Below the pieces are notes generated by a model that was not told where the DNA came from, made no database searches, and saw nothing but the letters and a program-made list of their open reading frames with translations. 64,000 bases of DNA from DASVNK01 sp036383895. Its GTDB lineage: Bacteria > Verrucomicrobiota > Verrucomicrobiia > Limisphaerales > SXQI01. A program made the position numbers and the translations under genes. Positions 53,367 to 61,705 of the stretch are shown here, one piece after another. How positions within the stretch are numbered: position 1 is the stretch's first letter; every line of letters starts with the position of its first letter. The stretch lies in assembly GCA_036383895.1 (NCBI GenBank), contig DASVNK010000045.1:62001-126000 (forward strand). The letters are read 5' to 3'.

Positions 53367-54653
53367 GTGTTGTTGCGGGAGAAATCAGAAGCGTTGTTTG
53401 AGCAAGCCTTGCGCTGGATACCGGGCGGAGTGAATTCGCCGGTGCGGGCGTTTCGCGCGGTGGGCGGAAGACCGTTTTTCGCGGAGAGCGCGAAGGGTGC
53501 ATACATCTACGATGTCGACGGGAATTCATATGTCGATTACGTGGGCACGTGGGGGCCTGCGATTCATGGCCACGCGTTTCAGCCAATTATTGATGCGATC
53601 AAGGCGGCGGCAGATAAAGGCACGAGTTTCGGAATTCCAAACCCGCTCGAAGTGGAGATGGCGAAGCTGGTGCGGTCGGCAGTCTCCAGTATTCACAAGG
53701 TGCGGATGTGCAATTCGGGGACAGAAGCGACGATGTCAGCAATTCGGTTGGCGCGTGGCTTTACGAAGCGCGACAAGATCATCAAGTTCGACGGATGTTA
53801 TCACGGGCATGTCGATTCACTTCTAGTGAAAGCTGGTTCGGGTGCGCTGACGTTTGGTAATCCGGATAGCGCCGGTGTTCCTGCTGCTTTTACGCAGCAC
53901 ACGGTTGTGGTTCCTTTTAATGATGAAGAAGCGGTGCGCGATGCATTTACGGCGAACCCGGGGCAGATCGCGGGAATTATTGTTGAACCGGTTCCCGGAA
54001 ACGCCGGATTGTATGTGCCGCGACCTGGTTTTCTCGAGTTCTTGCGGCACATCTGCGACCAGAACGATTCGCTTCTCATCTTTGATGAAGTGATGACGGG
54101 CTTCCGTCTCGCGTGGGGCGGAGCGCAACAACGCTACGCGATTAATCCGGACCTGAGTTGTTTCGGGAAGATTATCGGCGGCGGGTTGCCGGTGGGAGCG
54201 TTCGGCGGGCGGAATGAAATCATGGAAATGCTGGCGCCACTCGGGCCGGTGTATCAGGCGGGAACGTTGAGTGGAAATCCTCTCGCGATGGCGGCGGGGA
54301 TCGCGGCTTTGAAGGAACTACAAAAACCGGGCATCTACGAAAAGCTCGAAGAAGCTGGAGCGATCCTGGAAGAAGGGATGCGCGATGCGGCGCGCGTGGC
54401 AAATATTCCGATGCAATTCAATCGGGTCGGCTCGATGTTTTGCGGTTATTTCACAGACAAACCAGTGCACAACCTGGCGGATGCGATGCGCTCCGATCGC
54501 GAACGATTCGCGCGGTATTTTCATGGGATGCTGGAACGCGGTATTTATTTCGCGCCTTCGCAGTTCGAAGCGGGATTCATTTCATTGGCGCACAGTGAAG
54601 AAAAGATTCGGCATACGATCACCGCCGCATCGGAAGTCCTTCGCACGTTGTAA
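53367..54653 (+). CDS. hemL: Glutamate-1-semialdehyde 2,1-aminomutase HemL
   Basis: A PLP enzyme that converts glutamate-1-semialdehyde to 5-aminolevulinate, the C5-pathway step of haem synthesis. Characteristic motifs are LRWIPGGVNSPVRAFRAVGG, NSGTEATMSAIRLARGFTKR, LLIFDEVMTGFRLAWGGAQQ and the PLP-lysine region CFGKIIGGGLPVGAFGG; also AGTLSGNPLAMAAG. Length (428) is normal. The start is GTG 53367 (GTG TTG TTG CGG). It heads a plus-strand run with ruvX, truA and trmL. Confidence 0.97.
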   Translation: MLLREKSEALFEQALRWIPGGVNSPVRAFRAVGGRPFFAESAKGAYIYDVDGNSYVDYVGTWGPAIHGHAFQPIIDAIKAAADKGTSFGIPNPLEVEMAKLVRSAVSSIHKVRMCNSGTEATMSAIRLARGFTKRDKIIKFDGCYHGHVDSLLVKAGSGALTFGNPDSAGVPAAFTQHTVVVPFNDEEAVRDAFTANPGQIAGIIVEPVPGNAGLYVPRPGFLEFLRHICDQNDSLLIFDEVMTGFRLAWGGAQQRYAINPDLSCFGKIIGGGLPVGAFGGRNEIMEMLAPLGPVYQAGTLSGNPLAMAAGIAALKELQKPGIYEKLEEAGAILEEGMRDAARVANIPMQFNRVGSMFCGYFTDKPVHNLADAMRSDRERFARYFHGMLERGIYFAPSQFEAGFISLAHSEEKIRHTITAASEVLRTL

Positions 54654-54657
54654 TTGC

Positions 54658-55071
54658 ATGCGAGTTCTCGCCATTGATCATGGGACGAAGCGGATGGGGA
54701 TCGCTGTCAGCGACCCGAGCGGGATGATTGCGCTGCCATTGGAGTTCATTCCCGCCGAACCATTCAACCCTTTTTTGGATCGCCTGAAGCGGTTAATCCA
54801 GGAAAAGGAAGTGGAACTGATTCTTATCGGGATGCCGCGCAATATGGATGGCTCGTATGGACCTGCGGCGGCGAAGGTGCAGGAGTTTGTCGCGGTGCTG
54901 AAAGAGAATATCGCGGTGGCAATTAAAACCTGGGACGAACGGCTCACTTCGACGCAGGCGAATCGTTTGCTCGTTCAAGCGGATGTGAAACGGAAGGATC
55001 GCAAGGAGAAGGTGGATGCAGCCGCTGCGGCGATTCTGCTGCAATCGTTTCTTGATAGCCGCAGCATGTAA
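54658..55071 (+). CDS. ruvX: Putative pre-16S rRNA nuclease / Holliday-junction resolvase RuvX (YqgF)
   Basis: A 137-residue RNase H-fold protein starting 4 bp after hemL: MRVLAIDHGTKRMGIAVSDP (first catalytic Asp), ELILIGMPRNMDGSYG and TWDERLTSTQANRLL (second acidic pair) and the closing KEKVDAAAAAILLQSFLD. The family acts in 16S rRNA 5' maturation and was first proposed as a Holliday-junction resolvase. Start ATG 54658 is used because it gives the family N-terminus. Confidence 0.95.
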   Translation: MRVLAIDHGTKRMGIAVSDPSGMIALPLEFIPAEPFNPFLDRLKRLIQEKEVELILIGMPRNMDGSYGPAAAKVQEFVAVLKENIAVAIKTWDERLTSTQANRLLVQADVKRKDRKEKVDAAAAAILLQSFLDSRSM

Positions 55072-55073
55072 TT

Positions 55074-55817
55074 GTGCGACTGAAGTTGACCATCGCGTTT
55101 GACGGAGCGAATTACGCCGGTTGGCAGGTGCAGAAAGTCGGCCTCGGCGTGCAACAGGTGATCGAGGAGGCGATCGCGAGTATTTGGCAGGAGCAGATTC
55201 GCATTCACGGTTCGAGCCGCACGGATACGGGCGTGCACGCGCGCGCGATGATTGCGCATTTTGATCTGCCTGAAGAACGGTTGCGAATGAAGATCACTAA
55301 AGTGCCGCTCGCGCTGAACGCAAAGTTGCCGGAGGACATCCGCATCATGGAAGCGCGCGAGGTGCCGGAAACTTTTCATGCGCGGTTCAACGCGAAAGGA
55401 AAAGAATATCGCTATTACGTTTACAATCACGTGGCAATGGATCCCCTGCTCCGCCGGACGGCGTGGCACGCGCCGCAGGAGTTAGATTTGGAAGCGATCC
55501 GGGCCGCAGCGAAATGTTTTCCTGGCAAACAGGATTTCGCAGCGTTCGCCAACAATCGGAATTACGAGATGGAATCCACAGTTCGGACGATTCATCACTG
55601 CAACGTAAAGAAATCCGGACCGCTCCTCACCTTCGTGATCGAAGGCGACGGATTTCTCTATAAGATGTGCCGAGGCATCGCCGGAACATTGATCCAGGTG
55701 GGGATGGGCAAGTTCGAGCCAGCGGATGTGAGACGGATGCTCGCAGCTAAAGACAGGCGGATGGCCGGCATGACCGCTCCAGCGCACGGGTTGATACTTT
55801 GGAAGGTTTTCTATTGA
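55074..55817 (+). CDS. truA: tRNA pseudouridine(38-40) synthase TruA
   Basis: A 247-residue enzyme that isomerises U38-U40 in the anticodon arm of tRNAs. It has the start MRLKLTIAFDGANYAGWQVQ, the catalytic-Asp motif GSSRTDTGVHARAM, and the conserved YRYYVYNH and GDGFLYKMCRGIAGTLIQVG. It uses a GTG start 3 bp after the ruvX stop. Confidence 0.97.
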   Translation: MRLKLTIAFDGANYAGWQVQKVGLGVQQVIEEAIASIWQEQIRIHGSSRTDTGVHARAMIAHFDLPEERLRMKITKVPLALNAKLPEDIRIMEAREVPETFHARFNAKGKEYRYYVYNHVAMDPLLRRTAWHAPQELDLEAIRAAAKCFPGKQDFAAFANNRNYEMESTVRTIHHCNVKKSGPLLTFVIEGDGFLYKMCRGIAGTLIQVGMGKFEPADVRRMLAAKDRRMAGMTAPAHGLILWKVFY

Positions 55818-55820
55818 GCC

Positions 55821-56288
55821 GTGAATGTCGTTTTGCTCGAGCCTGAGATTCCGCCAAACACCGGGAACGTCGCGCGCCTTTGTGCGGCAACCCGCACGAC
55901 TTTGCATCTGATTGAGCCATTCGGCTTCAAGCTGGATGACTCACAACTGAAACGCGCTGGCATGGATTACTGGCAGCACGTCACCTGGCACCGCTGGAAA
56001 AACTGGATTCATTTTCGCGCGAGCGTTTCAAGCGAGTCGAAATTATGGTTCGTGGAATCGAACGGGCCAAAGCGTTATACGGACGTTCAATTCGCGGCGA
56101 ATGACTATTTAGTATTTGGCCGCGAGACTGCAGGCCTGCCAAAAGATCTCGTAGAAGCGCATCACGAAACATGGCTGCGCATTCCGATGTTTAACGATGC
56201 GGCGCGTTCCTTGAACTTGTCGAATTGCGTGGCGCTGGTGTTGTTTGAAGCATTGCGTCAACAAGGGTTTGGTGGAGAGTTGATGTGA
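55821..56288 (+). CDS. trmL: tRNA (cytidine/uridine-34-2'-O)-methyltransferase TrmL
   Basis: A 155-residue SPOUT methyltransferase acting on the wobble base. Motifs are VVLLEPEIPPNTGNVARLCA, LHLIEPFGFKLDD, DYLVFGRETAGLPKDL and the knot-forming IPMFNDAARSLNLSNCVALV. GTG start, 3 bp after truA. It ends just before an opposite-strand tRNA-Val gene. Confidence 0.96.
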   Translation: MNVVLLEPEIPPNTGNVARLCAATRTTLHLIEPFGFKLDDSQLKRAGMDYWQHVTWHRWKNWIHFRASVSSESKLWFVESNGPKRYTDVQFAANDYLVFGRETAGLPKDLVEAHHETWLRIPMFNDAARSLNLSNCVALVLFEALRQQGFGGELM

Positions 56289-56291
56289 AAA

Positions 56292-56367
56292 TGGTGGGCG
56301 CTGAGGGATTCGAACCCCCGACCACCTGTGTGTAAAACAGATGCGCTAACCACTGCGCCAAGCGCCC
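56292..56367 (-). tRNA. tRNA-Val (anticodon TAC), 3' CCA encoded
   Basis: On the minus strand a 76-nt cloverleaf: acceptor GGGCGCT/AGCGCCC with A and CCA encoded, D-arm GGCGCAGTGGTTAGCGC, anticodon arm with loop TTTACAC (anticodon TAC), and T-arm GGGGG-TTCGAAT-CCCTC. Strong support from all stems. Confidence 0.95.
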
Positions 56368-56518
56368 ACAGAGGAGCAGGACGGTAAGCCGAAGCATGAC
56401 CGTTTGCAAGCGGGGTTCGAGGCCGGGAGACGCTCCTCGGGCGCCGATTAGAATGTGGGGCGAACTGGCACCGGGACGGTGCCGTAACCCGCAGGCGGGA
56501 CGCCCGCGCTACGACAGG

Positions 56519-56995
56519 CTATTTGATCGTTCTTTGTTCAGCGTCAGCGATCAGCTTTCCGATTTCGTCTGTGCGTCCAGCAGTTAATAAGCCGGTGCGA
56601 AGCGCCTGATCGCGCAACACGCGACTTAAACGCGCGAGCATGGTGAGGTGATCGGTAAGATTCGGGGAGGCCAAGAGGAAAAAGATGCGGACGGGTTTGT
56701 TATCCAGTGCGCCGAATGGCACGCCGGTTTCGTGTCGGCCGAAGACGAGCAACGGTCGCTTTAATACCCCGCCTAACGGATTCCGCGCGTGCGGCAGCGC
56801 GATTCCATCCCCGGTGGCGGTGGTGTGGAGTTTCTCGCGTTCCAAAAGAGCGGCCAGAAAAGATTCCTGCTGCGCAGCTTCTGAGCGGATTTCCGGAACC
56901 AGCCTGACCAACTCGCGCAACACCCCCGGTTTGTCCGGCGCGACGAGCTTCAACTGAATCTGCTCCAACCGGAGCAAATCCGACAAATACGACAT
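56519..56995 (-). CDS. PTS EIIA domain protein (PtsN/fructose-type)
   Basis: A 158-residue EIIA of the nitrogen-regulatory/fructose family from the ATG at 56993-56995 (MSYLSDLLRLEQI). The phosphorylated His is in TGDGIALPHARNPLGGVLKR. Other signatures are ESFLAALLEREKLHTTA and VRIFFLLASPNLTDHLTMLA. The frame is open further upstream over unrelated sequence; the internal ATG gives the family N-terminus. No EI, HPr or EIIBC gene is nearby, so a regulatory role of the PtsN type is more likely than transport. Confidence 0.9.
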   Translation of the reverse strand: MSYLSDLLRLEQIQLKLVAPDKPGVLRELVRLVPEIRSEAAQQESFLAALLEREKLHTTATGDGIALPHARNPLGGVLKRPLLVFGRHETGVPFGALDNKPVRIFFLLASPNLTDHLTMLARLSRVLRDQALRTGLLTAGRTDEIGKLIADAEQRTIK

Positions 56996-57060
56996 GCGGC
57001 AGAATGTTACGCAGCCTGGAAGAAAATCGAGCGAAATTCGGGTTTTAAACCTGTGGGAAG

Positions 57061-58284
57061 TTATGCTTCGCTGGGGACGTTCGCGGCGATGGCAGCAGGA
57101 CGGGGCCGTTTCCTGCGCACGAGCAGGAGTATTCCGAATCCAATGGCGAGCACGATGGCAACACCGATGACATCGCTCTGCGGCCCACTTGGGAAAAGCG
57201 CAATGGAAGCTGCACCAATCGCCGGCCCGCCGAATATACCAGCGCCGATGGCGGCTTCGTGCGCGCCGCCGTGCTCGCCTTTGGTGTCGCCGACGTGCAT
57301 CGAGTAATAAAGCGAAGAGTAGTAAATTAGACCGAGGCACCAACCGAAGGCGATCTGCACCGCGACCACTACCCACAAATTGTCGATGAGCAGAACTCCC
57401 GCGAAGCAAAAAGCCATTCCGACGTACGCTGCTATTAAGTAACGAAAGCGGTAATGCCATCCTGGCCAAAGCGCCAGCACCGCGAAGGTGAACATGCGGG
57501 AGAAAAACCAGATCGAGCAGAAGAAACCCGCGAATTTCGGGGAGAGCTGGAACTTGGCGGCGACGGCTGGGAACACCGGAATGACCGCGTTGATCGCGAT
57601 GTAGGCAAACGGATTCGCAATCCACGCGATCTTCAAAAACAGAGGTCCATCGGGATGAGACTCGTGGATATCACCGCTGACCTGCACCGGTCGGGCGCAA
57701 ATTTCTTTCCAGCGCGGTTGGAGCCAAACTGCAATTGCCACCTGGACGACCGAAACAATTGCCGGGAGCCAAAAGATGCTTTTCCAGCCCAGAGCTTCCG
57801 CGATTGCCCCACCCGAGAAATACGCGATCGCGCCTCCGCCTGCCCAGACCACATTATAAACGCCGATGATCCCGGGCAGCCGGGCCGGGTCGACATGGTC
57901 GCACGCCAGCGCTTCCAGGTTCGGCCAGGTGAAGCACATGCCAAAGGTCCAAACGCACATCGCAAGCATGAGTGAGGGAACGCTGCTGAAAAACGCACTC
58001 ATCGCGAGCGACGCGGCCATGATCGCACTGCCGATTGCGAAAGCATTTACGTAGCCGCGTTTCTGCCCGAACTTCCCGCCCAATAATGCGCACGGCACGA
58101 AGACCGCGCCATTCAACGCGCAGACGAGAAGGTTTTGGAGGTTTGTGAAGGCGTATTCGCTTTTCAGGAAGAAAAAGAGGTAGTTGAAATAAAACGCCGT
58201 CGAGAGTGCGTTCAACGCCTCCAACACATAAACACCGAAGTTAAATCGAGCGCGGGTCACAAACGTGAAATGACCAAAAACCAA
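57061..58284 (-). CDS. Major facilitator superfamily transporter
   Basis: A 407-residue integral membrane protein with about twelve hydrophobic helices in two six-helix halves, an MFS-like loop after helix 2 (LLGGKFGQKRGYVNAF), a large charged central loop (PRWKEICARPVQVSGDIHES) and a basic C-terminal tail. The substrate cannot be inferred. It is on the same strand as the EIIA gene 65 bp downstream; co-transcription is possible. Confidence 0.9.
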   Translation of the reverse strand: MVFGHFTFVTRARFNFGVYVLEALNALSTAFYFNYLFFFLKSEYAFTNLQNLLVCALNGAVFVPCALLGGKFGQKRGYVNAFAIGSAIMAASLAMSAFFSSVPSLMLAMCVWTFGMCFTWPNLEALACDHVDPARLPGIIGVYNVVWAGGGAIAYFSGGAIAEALGWKSIFWLPAIVSVVQVAIAVWLQPRWKEICARPVQVSGDIHESHPDGPLFLKIAWIANPFAYIAINAVIPVFPAVAAKFQLSPKFAGFFCSIWFFSRMFTFAVLALWPGWHYRFRYLIAAYVGMAFCFAGVLLIDNLWVVVAVQIAFGWCLGLIYYSSLYYSMHVGDTKGEHGGAHEAAIGAGIFGGPAIGAASIALFPSGPQSDVIGVAIVLAIGFGILLLVRRKRPRPAAIAANVPSEA

Positions 58285-58331
58285 ATGCCAAATACCAAGT
58301 TTGAATGGGAGGTGTTCAGGCGAAACGGTGG

Positions 58332-58787
58332 CTAACTGAGTTCTTCAATTGCCTTGCGGCAATACCACTTCACGGCGTTCGACATCGATGGCTGGAGCGA
58401 ATCGAGTTCCGAGGAAGTTTTCCAGCAGATATCGTGATGCTCGGCGTCCGCAAGCGTCATTGCGCCGTTTTTTGGCCGCGCCCAATAAATCATGCCGATA
58501 TGTTCGTGCGTGTCGGTGATGCGATGAATGTCGAGAAAACGGGGCGCGATGAGAGCGCGGGTGCCGGGTTCGGTGGTGGGTGGACGGTCGCCGATTAATT
58601 CGACGTCGAAGCCGGATTCCTCACGGGCTTCACGGAGAGCGGCCTGTTCGGGATCTTCGTCCAGCTCGATGTGTCCGCCGAGCGGGAGCCACTTGTTCAA
58701 CTTGCGATGGTGCACGAGCAAAACTTTGTCGTTTTGCACGACAAAGATTGCGACCGTGAAATCGATTTTCTCATGGATGTGGGCCAT
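58332..58787 (-). CDS. Nudix hydrolase
   Basis: A 151-residue protein with the Nudix box GGHIELDEDPEQAALREARE-ESG (GX5EX7REUXEEXGU) at about residues 37-59. The family hydrolyses nucleoside diphosphates linked to another moiety; the substrate is not deducible. The start MAHIHEKIDFTVAIFVVQND is typical of 8-oxo-dGTPase-like members. Confidence 0.93.
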   Translation of the reverse strand: MAHIHEKIDFTVAIFVVQNDKVLLVHHRKLNKWLPLGGHIELDEDPEQAALREAREESGFDVELIGDRPPTTEPGTRALIAPRFLDIHRITDTHEHIGMIYWARPKNGAMTLADAEHHDICWKTSSELDSLQPSMSNAVKWYCRKAIEELS

Positions 58788-58852
58788 GGAGGGCGGACTG
58801 TGCGGCGAAGCGCCCGGTTCGTCAAATGCGCAACGGAACAGTAGAACCGGAG

Positions 58853-59857
58853 TTACTTAGCGTAGCCATTCGCCTGAAACCACTCCACTGCATCAATCAA
58901 CGCCTGCTCCGGAGGCGTCTGGGGTAAACCAAGCTCGTTGATGGCCTTTGATGGATCAAAAAACATTTTGTATTTCGCCATTCGGACTCCGCCGAGCGGA
59001 GCTTTCGGTGGTTTTCCGGTGACGTTTGCGATCGCTTCACTGAAGTAGGCGGCCGTCAGCGCGATACTGTAGGGCACTTTCATTTTTGGCGCGCGAACGC
59101 CGGTGAATTTCTCCAGGACGGCGAATGCTTCCTGCAGGGTCCAATTTCCTTCGGCGTTGCCAAGGATGTAGCGTTCCCCTACCCCACCCTTTTCGGCGGC
59201 GAGGATGTGGCCGATGCAGACGTCGCGCACGTGAACCCAATTTAAGCCGGTATCGACATAACCAGGCATTTGGCGGTTTAAGAAATCGACGATGATTTTT
59301 CCGGTGGGCGTTGGTTTGAGGTCGCGCGGGCCGATTGGTGCGGTGGGATTCACGATTACGACCGGCGCGCCTTTGTCGGCAAGTTCGAGAGCGACTTTCT
59401 CAGCGCGATATTTCGAACGCTTGTAATCGTTCGTCATCGCGGATTCATCGCAGTAACAATCTTCGTTGCTGGGAACAATTGGGCCGCGGTCTTCTTTCGG
59501 AACCGCGATACATCCGACTGTGCTGGTGTAAACGATCCGTTGAACACCGGCGTCGATCGCGGCTTGAATGATGTTGCGCGTGCCGTCGACATTCGCGGCA
59601 TACATCGGGCGATAGTCGCGCATCCAGAGTTGGTAACTTGCCGCGACGTGAAAACACCAATCGCAACCGCGCATTGCATCCGCGAGAAATTTGCGATCAG
59701 ATAAATCGCCTTCCACGAATTCGTATTGCGCGCCGTCGAGTCCACGGAGATCTGCGTTCGGCCGCAGCAGCGCTTTCACGGTGTGGCCGCGTGCTTCCAA
59801 TTCGTGCACGAGATTGGCCCCGACGAATCCCGATGCTCCCGTGACGAAACAAATCAT
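58853..59857 (-). CDS. hpnA: NAD-dependent sugar epimerase, HpnA-like (hopanoid-associated)
   Basis: A 334-residue extended short-chain dehydrogenase: nucleotide site FVTGASGFVGANLVHEL, catalytic YxxxK in NDYKRSKYRAEK, and the family-specific VVIVNPTAPIGPRDLKPTPT and NWVHVRDVCIGHILAAEKG. These match the hopanoid-associated HpnA epimerase subfamily. No other hopanoid gene is in the window, so the symbol is a similarity-based call. Confidence 0.88.
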   Translation of the reverse strand: MICFVTGASGFVGANLVHELEARGHTVKALLRPNADLRGLDGAQYEFVEGDLSDRKFLADAMRGCDWCFHVAASYQLWMRDYRPMYAANVDGTRNIIQAAIDAGVQRIVYTSTVGCIAVPKEDRGPIVPSNEDCYCDESAMTNDYKRSKYRAEKVALELADKGAPVVIVNPTAPIGPRDLKPTPTGKIIVDFLNRQMPGYVDTGLNWVHVRDVCIGHILAAEKGGVGERYILGNAEGNWTLQEAFAVLEKFTGVRAPKMKVPYSIALTAAYFSEAIANVTGKPPKAPLGGVRMAKYKMFFDPSKAINELGLPQTPPEQALIDAVEWFQANGYAK

Positions 59858-59998
59858 AGTGCAATTTACTCAGTGCGAACGCGGGCGCATCGTAGAAACT
59901 CTGAGATGCCACTTGCAAAAGAATTCGGGGGTGGTTTCATGGCGATGTTGTGTGTAGCCCCGTTTGCAATTGCCTGAAGGCGGCGGTAACATTGGTCC

Positions 59999-61690
59999 AT
60001 GGCTGAGTCCAAGAAAAAGGGAGGATCGCCCCAGCCGAGACAAGAAGCCGAGCCTTCTCCACTCAACGATTTACTTTCCCGCGAAGAGCTGGACAGGCTT
60101 TCTACTCTCCAACTGGTCGATCTCATCTCCTCCAAGCTCCCGGCGCGCCACTCATCGCTCCTGGATCTCGTTTATCTGCGCGAGCGCGTCACTGCCCTCG
60201 AAGAAGTGAATTACCAGGCGCAGCAGGCGCTCGAAAAACTCGACGCGGTCGTTGAAAAGTTGCGCTCACCTGCGTTCCGCATGGGCACGCTCATCATGTC
60301 GATCGAACCGGACAAGGCGCACGTTTGCGTCGGCGGCACTGATTACGTCTGCCGGATTGATCCGCAGATTCCGCTGAGCAGTTTGCAGATCGGGCAGCGT
60401 GTTTTGCTGAACGAGGCGTTCGCGATTGTTCAAGGACTCGGCTTCGATCGCAATGGTCCCATCGTGCGCATTGATGAGTTGCTTTCGGACGGTCGCATTC
60501 GCATCGGTCAGGAAGCGGGAATGTCCCAGACGGTAATTATCCGCTCCTCGCTTCTTTCAAAAGAGAAGCTGAAGGCGGGGTTGGAAATTCGCCTGGATGT
60601 GAATCAGCGTGTCGCGCTGGAAGTTATCGGCATGGGCAAGCGCATTGAACGCTCGCTCGAAACGGTTAGTGAACTGCCGTGGGCGTCGATCGGTGGCCAG
60701 GATGAAGCCGTGCAGGCGATTCGCGACACGATTGAAATGCCGCTCTTGCACGCGGATCTTTTCAAGAAGTTTGATCATCACGTTCCGAAGGGTTTCCTGC
60801 TGTATGGCCCGCCGGGTTGCGGCAAAACGCTGCTCGGAAAAGCGACGGCTTACAATTTGCGCCAGCAGATCAAGGAGCGCACCGGTGTCGATCGTCCGGA
60901 ATTCTTCCTGCACGTCAAAGGTCCCGAAATCCTGAACATGTGGGTCGGAGAATCTGAACGCCAGGTTCGCGATCTCTTCGCGCAGTGCCGCGAACGCGCT
61001 GCCGACGGTGCGCTCGCCTTCCTCTTCATCGACGAAGCGGAGTCGTTGCTTGGCACCCGCCGTGCGGGTCGCTTCAACAGCATGAGCAGCACGCTCGTGC
61101 CGATGTTCTGCACCGAAATGGACGGTATTGATCCGTTGCAAAATGTTGTGGTTATTCTCGCTTCGAACCGTGCGGATCTGATCGATCCTGCGATTTTACG
61201 TCCGGGACGTATTGATCGAAAGATCCGGGTCCGTCGCCCAACGGAAGAAGGCGCAAAGAAGATCTACGAGATCTACCTGCGCGAAACCTTGCCGCTCGGC
61301 GAATCGCAGCACGATCTCGTGGAGTCCGTGGTCAAGGCCCAATACGCACACAGCGCAGAGAACGCGTTTCTCGAAGTTGTTTATCGCAGCGGCAAGAAGG
61401 ACATTCTCTATCGCGGCGACATGGCCAGCGGGGCGATCATCGCTGCCGTCATCGAACGCGCGAAGGGTCTCGCGATCAAGCGCGCCATCGATACGCAGCA
61501 GGACACGCAACTCACGCGCGACGATTTGCTCGTGGCCTTGCAGCAGGAATATGCGGAGAACGACCTGTTCCCTGCCACCGACATTACCGAAGATTGGCTG
61601 AAGCTCACCGATTTCGATCCTGATAACGTGATTAAACTCGGTCCAGTGAGGCCACGCAAACCGGATGCTGCGCCATCGCGCATCGTCTAA
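59999..61690 (+). CDS. arc: Proteasome-associated AAA+ ATPase (ARC/Mpa)
   Basis: The 563-residue ring ATPase that unfolds tagged proteins into the 20S proteasome. It has an N-terminal coiled coil (about residues 50-90, which in Mpa binds Pup), OB-fold domains (about 95-210), and an AAA+ domain: Walker A GPPGCGKT (270-277), pore loop PEILNMWVGESER, Walker B LFIDEAESLL (344-350), and sensor VVVILASNRADLIDPAILRP. The C-terminus is PSRIV; the penultimate-tyrosine gate-opening tail of Mpa (QYL) is not seen. First gene of the UBact-proteasome operon. Confidence 0.96.
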   Translation: MAESKKKGGSPQPRQEAEPSPLNDLLSREELDRLSTLQLVDLISSKLPARHSSLLDLVYLRERVTALEEVNYQAQQALEKLDAVVEKLRSPAFRMGTLIMSIEPDKAHVCVGGTDYVCRIDPQIPLSSLQIGQRVLLNEAFAIVQGLGFDRNGPIVRIDELLSDGRIRIGQEAGMSQTVIIRSSLLSKEKLKAGLEIRLDVNQRVALEVIGMGKRIERSLETVSELPWASIGGQDEAVQAIRDTIEMPLLHADLFKKFDHHVPKGFLLYGPPGCGKTLLGKATAYNLRQQIKERTGVDRPEFFLHVKGPEILNMWVGESERQVRDLFAQCRERAADGALAFLFIDEAESLLGTRRAGRFNSMSSTLVPMFCTEMDGIDPLQNVVVILASNRADLIDPAILRPGRIDRKIRVRRPTEEGAKKIYEIYLRETLPLGESQHDLVESVVKAQYAHSAENAFLEVVYRSGKKDILYRGDMASGAIIAAVIERAKGLAIKRAIDTQQDTQLTRDDLLVALQQEYAENDLFPATDITEDWLKLTDFDPDNVIKLGPVRPRKPDAAPSRIV

Positions 61691-61705
61691 CAACACCGTG
61701 CCGAG

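Noticed and set aside
56996..57625. Upstream extension of the EIIA frame (56519-57625)
   Set aside because: Arg/Ser/Leu-biased and overlapping the MFS gene in another frame; the EIIA family N-terminus begins at 56995.
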